Assembly (NCBI GenBank): GCA_947457085.1
Contig: CANGUS010000139.1
Coordinates: 1-5,387, forward strand
Reading direction: 5' to 3'
DNA length: 5,387 bases
Origin: Bacteroidota bacterium
GTDB taxonomy: Bacteria > Bacteroidota > Bacteroidia > Chitinophagales > Chitinophagaceae
The translations under genes and the position numbers were made by a program. This document shows, piece by piece, positions 1 to 4,595 of this stretch (positions are counted from its first letter, which is position 1; each line of letters opens with the position of its first letter). A model generated the notes under the pieces. It had not been told where the DNA came from. It made no database searches and saw only the letters and a program-made list of their open reading frames with translations.

Positions 1-735
1 TTCTCCAATTCGTTTATAATCTTTTGCAGTTGGTAATAAACAATAATTTTCACCATCGGTCAATACAAAAACGGAACATTCGATCCCTGTTAAAAATTCT
101 TCAATAACCACTTTCGCACCTGCTTTCCCAAATTTATTTTCTTGCAGCATTTCTTTAAAAGCTTGTAAAGCCTCTTCATGTGTTTCAGCAATCACAACAC
201 CTTTTCCTGCCGCTAAACCATCTGCTTTTAACACAATTGGCAAGGAATGATTTTTGATATACGCTACTCCTGAATTGTAGTCAGATGACAGATGTTGGGT
301 GTCTGGTTTTACATTAGAAATATTTCCGTTTTCCGATATCTGACATCCGACAACCGAAAACTCTTTGTATTTTGCTGTTGGAATATTCATTTTTAACATA
401 AACTCTTTGGCAAAAGCTTTGCTACCTTCCAATTGAGCACCCTGTTGAGAGGGTCCAATGATATGAATGTGTTTCAATTCGTCTTGTTGAAAAAAATCAT
501 AGATGCCATTTACTAATGGATCTTCTGGGCCAACTACAACCATTTCAATTGTATGTTCTATGCAAAATGTTTTTTGTGCTTCAAAATCATTGACAGAAAT
601 ATCAACATTAGTGCCTATTTGAGCCGTACCAGGATTTCCGGGTGCAATAAAAATTTGAGTGCACAATTTACTTTGCGCTAATTTCCAAGCAAGTGCATGT
701 TCTCTACCGCCACTACCTATTAAAAGAATATTCAT
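1..735 (-). CDS. purD: Phosphoribosylamine--glycine ligase (GAR synthetase), N-terminal 245 residues, cut by window edge
   Basis: PurD joins 5-phosphoribosylamine and glycine using ATP, the second step of de novo purine synthesis, in the cytosol. The frame is open from the ATG at 735-733 down to base 1, giving 245 codons; the usual family length is about 420-430, so the C-terminal part lies outside the window. Visible hallmarks are the N-terminal LIGSGGREHAL (residues 4-14), APGNPGT (31-37), VVGPEDPLV (67-75), GPSQQGAQLEGSKAF (94-108) and the ATP-grasp nucleotide-binding loop PIVLKADGLAAGKGV (166-180). The start is fixed because the Rossmann-like strand begins at residue 2. Oddity: residues 129-152 are absent from E. 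coli PurD as I recall it (between the EF of residues 125-126 and the AYI of 158-160), and they coincide with a 72-nt palindrome. The reading frame survives the insertion, so the gene is probably functional. It is divergent from the transporter gene and shares a 125-bp spacer with it. Confidence 0.96.
   Translation of the reverse strand, partial: MNILLIGSGGREHALAWKLAQSKLCTQIFIAPGNPGTAQIGTNVDISVNDFEAQKTFCIEHTIEMVVVGPEDPLVNGIYDFFQQDELKHIHIIGPSQQGAQLEGSKAFAKEFMLKMNIPTAKYKEFSVVGCQISENGNISNVKPDTQHLSSDYNSGVAYIKNHSLPIVLKADGLAAGKGVVIAETHEEALQAFKEMLQENKFGKAGAKVVIEEFLTGIECSVFVLTDGENYCLLPTAKDYKRIGE
280..351 (-). repeat. 72-nt palindromic element inserted in frame within purD
   Basis: The outer 15 bases at each end are imperfect inverted repeats: 280-294 (GTCAGATGACAGATG) against 337-351 (TATCTGACATCCGAC), with 12 of 15 Watson-Crick matches and one more G-U pair in the purD transcript, around a 42-nt loop. 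The loop holds a perfect 10-nt palindrome GAAATATTTC at 317-326. The element is exactly 24 codons and supplies residues V129-D152 of PurD. Removing it leaves seven residues between the conserved EF and AY positions, the same spacing as in E. coli PurD from memory. No target-site duplication is obvious. It resembles REP/palindromic elements and the protein-coding Rickettsia palindromic elements by analogy only; no relatedness is claimed. Confidence 0.72.
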
Positions 736-740
736 GGGTG

Positions 741-771
741 CGAAGGTAATTTTTATGTATCAATCTGCCAA
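741..771 (-). promoter_or_regulatory. Candidate purD promoter (Bacteroidota type)
   Basis: Read on the minus strand, TTG (771-769), 20 nt, then TACCTTCG (748-741) matches the Bacteroidota pattern TTG-N17-23-TAnnTTTG with one mismatch in the downstream element. That element ends only 5 nt before the purD ATG, so a transcript from it would have almost no leader. This is a motif match only; AT-rich spacers yield such matches by chance. Confidence 0.3.
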
Positions 772-797
772 TGTGCAAACGAGTCAATTTTAAAATA

Positions 798-828
798 AAT
801 TATAATTCATAATTTGTAATTCGCATTT
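798..828. repeat. Degenerate AATTNNN heptamer run in the divergent spacer
   Basis: AATT recurs at 798, 804, 811 and 818, giving successive units AATTAT, AATTCAT, AATTTGT and AATTCGC, a period of 6, 7 and 7 nt. Within it, AAATTAT (797-803) and ATAATTT (809-815) form a 7-bp inverted repeat. Similar AATTCGT-like runs are, in my memory, common between genes in Bacteroidota. It overlaps the -33 region of the candidate transporter promoter. The function is unknown, and low complexity alone could explain it. Confidence 0.4.
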
Positions 829-842
829 TATTTATATCTTGG
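814..842 (+). promoter_or_regulatory. Candidate promoter of the peptide transporter gene
   Basis: TTG (814-816), an 18-nt spacer and TATCTTGG (835-842) match TTG-N17-23-TAnnTTTG with one mismatch in the downstream box. A start roughly 5-7 nt after it would give a leader of about 12 nt before the ATG at 861. No Shine-Dalgarno sequence is seen ahead of that ATG, only A/T-rich sequence, as is common in Bacteroidota. Confidence 0.4.
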
Positions 843-860
843 CTACTTAAAATTTATTAA

Positions 861-2435
861 ATGGAAAATACACAAGTACAAAAAGGTCACCCTAAGGGAC
901 TTTATTTTTTGTTCTTCACAGAAATGTGGGAACGTTTTAGTTATTATGGGATGAGGGCAATCTTCATACTATTTATGACAAGAATTCTCTTATTAAGTGA
1001 TGCGGATGCTTCTGAAATTTATGGTAGTTATACCGGATTGGTTTATTTAACTCCACTTTTAGGCGGTTATTTATGCGATAAATTTTTAGGTAATAGAAGA
1101 AGTATAGTAATAGGTGGGCTTTTGATGGCGATAGGTCAGTTTTTAATGTTTATGAGTGCATCTGCTGGTGCCGATGGAGGAACTACTTTAATGTGGGCTG
1201 GCTTAACTGCTTTGATTGTAGGAAATGGATTTTTCAAGCCAAACATTTCTACAATGGTTGGTCAGCTTTATCCGGCTAATGATAGAAGAATTGACAGTGC
1301 ATTTACTATCTTTTATATGGGGATTAATTTAGGTGCATTTTTCTCGCCATTAGTATGCGGTTCAATGGATTTTAAATGGGGTTTCTTGTGCGCTTGTATA
1401 GGAATGGTAATTGGTTTAGCAACGTTTGTTATTTTTCAAAAGAAATATTTAATTTCTGAGGAAGGTAAAGAAATCGGGTTACCAGTAAAAACACTAGATA
1501 TAAAAGCAATCCTAACGATTGTTGGATCCATTGCTATTATCTTTTTCATGTTGAATTTTAAACAAATGTTTAAAGATGTAGTGATTAATATTCCTGTAAT
1601 CGGTGGTGTTAATATCGGGAATATTGAAATAATCAGTTGGTTTATTTATGGTGCAATGATCGTGATGCCAATTATTATTTTAACAGATAAAAGTTTGTCA
1701 GGTATTGAAATGAAGAGAATTATAGTCATATTTATACTTGCCTTTTTTGTTATTTTCTTTTGGGGTGCATTTGAGCAAGCAGGGGCTTCCCTTACACTAT
1801 TTGCAGATAGGCAAACAGATCGACATATTTTTGGATGGGAAATGCCAGCATCTTATTTCCAATCAGTAAATCCATTAGCAGTAATTGGTTTAGCTGGAGT
1901 ATTTACACTCATTTGGGGTTTTTTATATTCTAGAAAATTAGAACCATCTTCACCTAAAAAAATGGCTATCGGTTTGGCTTTAGTTGCCTTAGGTTATGTA
2001 GTTATTGCTATTGCAGTTAAAGGATTAGGTTTAGGTGAAAAAGTGTCAATGTGGTGGTTAATTGCTTTGTATATTATTCACTCAATGGGTGAACTTTGCT
2101 TGTCTCCAATTGGATTGTCAATGGTTTCTAAATTAGCGCCTTTACGCCTTTCCTCTTTAATGATGGGTACTTGGTTTTTAGCCAATGCAGCGGCTAATAA
2201 ATTTGCTGGTACATTGAGCGCTTTAATACCTCCAAGTGGAGCTGCTGACCCAAATGTGCCTGTGGTTTATCCGTCTATTCTTGGGTTTCAAATCACCAAT
2301 TTGTATGAATTCTTTATGTTATTTATTGTGATGACAGGCGTTGCAGCTGGGATATTATTTATTTTAAGCGCTTGGTTAGAAAAAATGATTGTTGAAAAGC
2401 ATCAAGAAAATATTGAAGTTGCACATGAATTGTAA
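861..2435 (+). CDS. POT/PTR2-family proton-coupled di/tripeptide transporter (MFS)
   Basis: This inner-membrane symporter imports small peptides with protons. At 524 residues it fits bacterial POT proteins with 12-14 membrane helices. Family signatures are in order: the ExxERFxYYG proton-coupling motif in helix 1 (E21, E24, R25, Y28-Y29-G30); the MFS loop motif GGYLCDKFLGNRR (68-80); GNGFFKPNIS with the conserved lysine K126; the PTR2 signature FTIFYMGINLG (148-158); FEQAGASLTLFAD in helix 7 with E305, the usual partner of the helix 4 lysine; and GELCLSPIGLS with E411 in helix 10. All the key charged residues are present, so it should be active. The start at ATG 861 places the ExxER motif at the usual short distance from the N-terminus. 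The gene is monocistronic: divergent purD lies upstream and a strong terminator lies 45 nt after the stop. Substrate preference cannot be read from the sequence; a dipeptide/tripeptide role is inferred from the family. Confidence 0.95.
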   Translation: MENTQVQKGHPKGLYFLFFTEMWERFSYYGMRAIFILFMTRILLLSDADASEIYGSYTGLVYLTPLLGGYLCDKFLGNRRSIVIGGLLMAIGQFLMFMSASAGADGGTTLMWAGLTALIVGNGFFKPNISTMVGQLYPANDRRIDSAFTIFYMGINLGAFFSPLVCGSMDFKWGFLCACIGMVIGLATFVIFQKKYLISEEGKEIGLPVKTLDIKAILTIVGSIAIIFFMLNFKQMFKDVVINIPVIGGVNIGNIEIISWFIYGAMIVMPIIILTDKSLSGIEMKRIIVIFILAFFVIFFWGAFEQAGASLTLFADRQTDRHIFGWEMPASYFQSVNPLAVIGLAGVFTLIWGFLYSRKLEPSSPKKMAIGLALVALGYVVIAIAVKGLGLGEKVSMWWLIALYIIHSMGELCLSPIGLSMVSKLAPLRLSSLMMGTWFLANAAANKFAGTLSALIPPSGAADPNVPVVYPSILGFQITNLYEFFMLFIVMTGVAAGILFILSAWLEKMIVEKHQENIEVAHEL

Positions 2436-2479
2436 ATTTTGAATTGATTGTTAAAAAAATATTTCACAATCATCATAGA

Positions 2480-2510
2480 AATCCTCACTTTTACAGTGAG
2501 GATTTTTTTT
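2480..2510 (+). terminator. Intrinsic terminator after the transporter gene
   Basis: A perfect 10-bp stem AATCCTCACT (2480-2489) / AGTGAGGATT (2495-2504) with a 5-nt loop is followed by a run ending in eight T (2503-2510). One further A-T pair (2479/2505) extends the stem. On the opposite strand the stem is followed by only three T, so it should act mainly on plus-strand transcripts. It isolates the transporter from the dcw operon downstream. Confidence 0.93.
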
Positions 2511-2575
2511 GTCTATACACATAAATATTTCAATAAATAGTAGCTTATAACTACTTAATTAACAGATATTTGTGG

Positions 2576-2584
2576 TTATCAACA
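2576..2584 (+). promoter_or_regulatory. DnaA-box near-match TTATCAACA
   Basis: It differs from the consensus TTATCCACA at one position. It sits at the edge of the AT-rich segment and starts 42 bp (about four helical turns) before the perfect box at 2618, in the same orientation. Confidence 0.45.
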
Positions 2585-2617
2585 GTTCTTCACATTCTTT
2601 TTGTGGGTAGTGACAAA

Positions 2618-2626
2618 TTATCCACA
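2618..2626 (+). promoter_or_regulatory. Perfect DnaA box TTATCCACA
   Basis: This is an exact match to the high-affinity DnaA consensus on the plus strand. DnaA is the replication initiator and also a transcription regulator. A second exact match lies in inverse orientation at 2698-2706. Confidence 0.68.
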
Positions 2627-2697
2627 CTAAACGCAGGTTTGGAATTGTGAAAAACCTCTAAAAGCGTTGAATTTATTGGCATTCAATATGTTCAAGA

Positions 2698-2706
2698 TGT
2701 GGATAA
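2698..2706 (-). promoter_or_regulatory. Perfect DnaA box (reverse orientation)
   Basis: TGTGGATAA on the plus strand is the exact reverse complement of TTATCCACA. It ends 16 bp before the MraZ-type repeats and 77 bp before the mraZ ATG, so bound DnaA could affect dcw transcription. Confidence 0.68.
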
Positions 2707-2722
2707 ATTACTTTAAATATTC

Positions 2723-2759
2723 ATGGTGATTGAATGTGGTAAAAAGTGTTATTTTGTGT
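2723..2759 (+). promoter_or_regulatory. Probable MraZ operator: four 10-bp-spaced GTG repeats
   Basis: Units ATGGTGA (2723), AATGTGG (2733), AAAGTGT (2743) and TTTGTGT (2753) put GTG at 2726, 2736, 2746 and 2756, an exact 10-bp period with 3-nt spacers between 7-mers. From memory, MraZ of Mollicutes binds AAAGTG[T/G] repeats with 3-nt spacers, and E. coli MraZ binds TGGG-type repeats at 10-bp period. Their position just ahead of mraZ and across its likely promoter suggests autorepression by the ring-shaped MraZ oligomer, one subunit per helical turn. Confidence 0.75.
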
Positions 2760-2771
2760 TATAAAAATAAT

Positions 2772-2779
2772 TAATTTTG
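2772..2779 (+). promoter_or_regulatory. Candidate -7 element of the mraZ/dcw promoter
   Basis: TAATTTTG is a perfect TAnnTTTG match 4 nt before the mraZ ATG. The nearest upstream TTG (2754-2756) is 15 nt away, a little shorter than the usual 17-23. An alternative with one mismatch is TTATTTTG at 2749-2756, with TTG at 2730-2732. Either choice places the GTG repeats on or next to the polymerase site, which fits repression. Confidence 0.4.
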
Positions 2780-2783
2780 TCTC

Positions 2784-3254
2784 ATGTCTAATTACATTGG
2801 AGAATACGAAGTAACAATTGATGCCAAGGGAAGGTTTATGATTCCTACTGGTTTCAAGCGTCAGTTAAATGCTGAGGTGGTTACTACCTATGTCATTAGT
2901 AGAGGCTTTGAAAATTGTTTAACGCTTTATACCAATGATCAATGGAAGAAAATTGAAAAAGTGGTAAATGGATTAAATGATTTCAATCCAAAATCAAGAA
3001 TTTTAAAACGTAAGTTTTTAAATGGTGCAACTCCTATTGAAGCAGATGGTGCTGGAAGATTATTATTGAGCAAACAATTATTGGAGCATGCAGGTATAAC
3101 TAAGGACGCTGTGTTTTCTGCACAAGGGAACAAAGTAGAAATATGGGATACGAAATCATATCATGCAGCAATGGAAATGAGTGCTGATGACTATAGCAAT
3201 TTGGCAAATGAGGTTTTGGGGAGTAATTTTTTAAATCCAAATGATGGTGAATAG
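2784..3254 (+). CDS. mraZ: Transcriptional regulator MraZ, first gene of the dcw cluster
   Basis: MraZ is a DNA-binding protein with two SpoVT/AbrB-type domains that forms ring oligomers and controls the division and cell wall cluster, usually including its own promoter. The 156-residue product has both conserved half-motifs: DAKGR (13-17) within YIGEYEVTIDAKGRFMIP at the N-terminus, and DGAGR (88-92) within TPIEADGAGRLLL in the second domain. Length is typical (about 140-160). The ATG at 2784 gives the standard N-terminus ending in the first AbrB strand; no Shine-Dalgarno sequence is seen, and the preceding bases look like a promoter -7 element, so a very short leader is possible. The stop overlaps the start of rsmH. 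The repeats at 2723-2759 are its likely binding site. Confidence 0.97.
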   Translation: MSNYIGEYEVTIDAKGRFMIPTGFKRQLNAEVVTTYVISRGFENCLTLYTNDQWKKIEKVVNGLNDFNPKSRILKRKFLNGATPIEADGAGRLLLSKQLLEHAGITKDAVFSAQGNKVEIWDTKSYHAAMEMSADDYSNLANEVLGSNFLNPNDGE

Positions 3255-4158
3255 TGCGAATACATATCATACGTCAGTTCTTTTACATGAATGTATAGAG
3301 CAGTTAAATATTGTTCCAGATGGAATCTATTTAGATGCAACATTTGGAGGTGGAGGCCATAGTAAAGAAATATTAAAACATTTGGGGCCAAAAGGAAAGC
3401 TTATCGTATTTGATCAAGATGAAGATGCACAGAGAAATATTCCTGAAGGAGAAGAGAGAGTCATCTTTGTTTCTGAAAACTTTAGATATGCTGATCGTTT
3501 CGTTCGATTATATAAATTGGATAGATTGGATGGGGTATTGGCAGATTTGGGGGTTAGTTCTTATCAGTTTGATACCGCTGAACGTGGTTTCTCTATTCGA
3601 TTTGATGCGCCTTTGGATATGCGTATGGACAATAGAGGAAGTTTTTCTGCAGCTGACATTTTGAAAAAATATCCAGAGCAAAAGTTACAAAAGTTGTTTG
3701 AAGAATATGGTGAGGTAACCAATTCAAAAACCTTGGCAAAGCGAATTGTAGATATTAGAAATTCATCTTCATTGACTACTATTAATGAATTTAAACAAGC
3801 AATATCAACGGTGATTTATGGTAATCCGAATAAATATTTAGCGCAAGTTTTTCAAGCATTGAGAATTGAAGTAAATGATGAATTAAATGCATTGAAAGAT
3901 TTTTTGGAAAACATTTCTACAAAACTTTCACCGAAAGGCAGGTTGTGTGTAATTACCTTTCATTCGTTAGAAGATAGAATTGTAAAAAACTGGATGAAAA
4001 ATGAAACGTTTGAAGAAGTGCCTGATTTTTTACCAGTAACAAAAAAAGAAAAAAAGTTAAAAGTGATTTCGAAGAAGCCGATTTTGCCAACTGATAATGA
4101 AGTAAGTCGGAATTCAAGAGCTCGAAGCGCAAAATTAAGGGTGGCAGAAAAGATTTGA
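3241..4158 (+). CDS. rsmH: 16S rRNA (cytosine1402-N4)-methyltransferase RsmH
   Basis: RsmH (formerly MraW) uses S-adenosylmethionine to methylate N4 of C1402 in 16S rRNA in the ribosomal decoding centre. At 305 residues it is close to the E. coli protein (313). Motifs seen: YHTSVLLHE near the N-terminus (9-17); the SAM-binding glycine loop DATFGGGGH (32-40); the strand FDQD (57-60); ADLGVSS (101-107) followed by the FDAPLDMRMD stretch (121-130); QALRIEVNDEL (205-215); TFHSLEDR (239-246); and the C-terminal NSRARSAKLR (291-300). ATG at 3241 is taken as the start, but ATG 3244 and GTG 3247 are in frame and equally close to the conserved region, so the first residues are uncertain. The 14-nt overlap with mraZ suggests translational coupling; no good Shine-Dalgarno sequence is present. 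Confidence 0.97.
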   Translation: MMVNSANTYHTSVLLHECIEQLNIVPDGIYLDATFGGGGHSKEILKHLGPKGKLIVFDQDEDAQRNIPEGEERVIFVSENFRYADRFVRLYKLDRLDGVLADLGVSSYQFDTAERGFSIRFDAPLDMRMDNRGSFSAADILKKYPEQKLQKLFEEYGEVTNSKTLAKRIVDIRNSSSLTTINEFKQAISTVIYGNPNKYLAQVFQALRIEVNDELNALKDFLENISTKLSPKGRLCVITFHSLEDRIVKNWMKNETFEEVPDFLPVTKKEKKLKVISKKPILPTDNEVSRNSRARSAKLRVAEKI

Positions 4159-4241
4159 CAACTATTTACAAATTAAAGAACTTAAAAATTTTCAAGAGCA
4201 AGAAACGATTCTAAAATTAAATACTAAAAACTAAAAGAAGT

Positions 4242-4595
4242 TTGAATAAAATAAAAAACATATTACAAAATATTCCCAATTGGAAACGCATGCTGAATAC
4301 AGTAGGTAATGAGGGTATTGTAAACAATATGCCCTTTATTTTATATTGTTCTTTGTTGGGAATTTTTTATATATCAATCAATCATTTAGCTGAAAATAGA
4401 ATCAGAAAAATAAATGAAACGGCAAAACAATTAAAAGAATTGCGTTGGAGATATATAGATGAGAAATCACAAATTATGTTTTTGACAAAAGAAAGTGAAC
4501 TGGCCAAAGGGGCTTCAGTTTTAGGGTTGCAAACAACTAAAGTGCCTCCTTATAAAATTCATGTAGAAATAAATAACAGCAATGAAGACAAGTAA
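4242..4595 (+). CDS. ftsL: FtsL-like small bitopic division protein (TTG start)
   Basis: This 117-residue protein has a cytoplasmic N-terminus of about 30 residues, one hydrophobic helix at about 32-49 (MPFILYCSLLGIFYISIN) and a periplasmic stretch with coiled-coil character at about 54-90 (KINETAKQLKELRWRY and onward). It ends in a short tail. Topology, size and position between rsmH and a penicillin-binding protein are those of FtsL, which bridges FtsB/FtsQ and FtsW/FtsI in the divisome. In Bacteroidota this family diverges strongly from E. coli FtsL, so the assignment rests on context and architecture. The start is TTG 4242: the frame has a stop at 4218-4220 and no ATG before 4290. ATG 4290 would remove 16 residues but keep the membrane helix. 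The purine-rich AAAAGAAG at 4233-4240 is too close to TTG for a normal ribosome site. The gene overlaps the next by 14 nt. Confidence 0.82.
   Translation: MNKIKNILQNIPNWKRMLNTVGNEGIVNNMPFILYCSLLGIFYISINHLAENRIRKINETAKQLKELRWRYIDEKSQIMFLTKESELAKGASVLGLQTTKVPPYKIHVEINNSNEDK

Larger units (their letters stand above)
2511..2783 (+). promoter_or_regulatory. Gene-free control region upstream of mraZ (DnaA boxes, AT-rich segment, operator, promoter)
   Basis: Between the terminator and mraZ no coding frame is supportable. The stretch 2521-2570 is very AT-rich (8 G/C in 50 bases). It is followed by DnaA-box-like 9-mers at 2576-2584, 2618-2626 and 2698-2706, then the 10-bp-spaced GTG repeats at 2723-2759 and a TAnnTTTG element at 2772-2779. 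The region may be only the dcw promoter region, or it may also include replication origin functions. Each element is listed separately. Confidence 0.6.

Noticed and set aside
280..351. purD as a pseudogene because of the insertion
   Set aside because: The insertion is a multiple of three, contains no stop, and the ATP-grasp motifs on both sides are intact and in one frame.
2538..2555. TAGTAG (2538-2543) as a DnaA-trio, and the AGTAG/CTACT hairpin (2539-2543 / 2551-2555)
   Set aside because: Only two trio units, and the nearest DnaA-like box is more than 30 nt away, unlike known trio geometry; a 5-bp stem is too short to call.
2602..2610. TGTGGGTAG as a further DnaA box
   Set aside because: Two mismatches from the consensus; too weak to list with the exact boxes.
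2667..2686. Inverted repeat TTGAAT / ATTCAA between the DnaA boxes
   Set aside because: Arms of 6 bp in AT-rich sequence are expected by chance, and no other feature supports a site.
2939..3133. Minus-strand open frame of 64 codons inside mraZ
   Set aside because: It lies wholly antisense to a confidently identified gene, has no recognisable motif and no start signal; it is a shadow of mraZ.
3191..3391. Minus-strand open frame of 66 codons across the mraZ/rsmH junction
   Set aside because: It is antisense to two real genes, with no family features or promoter.
3410..3664. Plus-strand open frame of 84 codons within rsmH
   Set aside because: It is out of frame with the clear RsmH reading frame and has no recognisable domain.
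4159..4241. Separate promoter or terminator between rsmH and the FtsL-like gene
   Set aside because: No stable stem with a T-run and no TAnnTTTG element with a suitably spaced TTG; it appears to be plain A-rich spacer.
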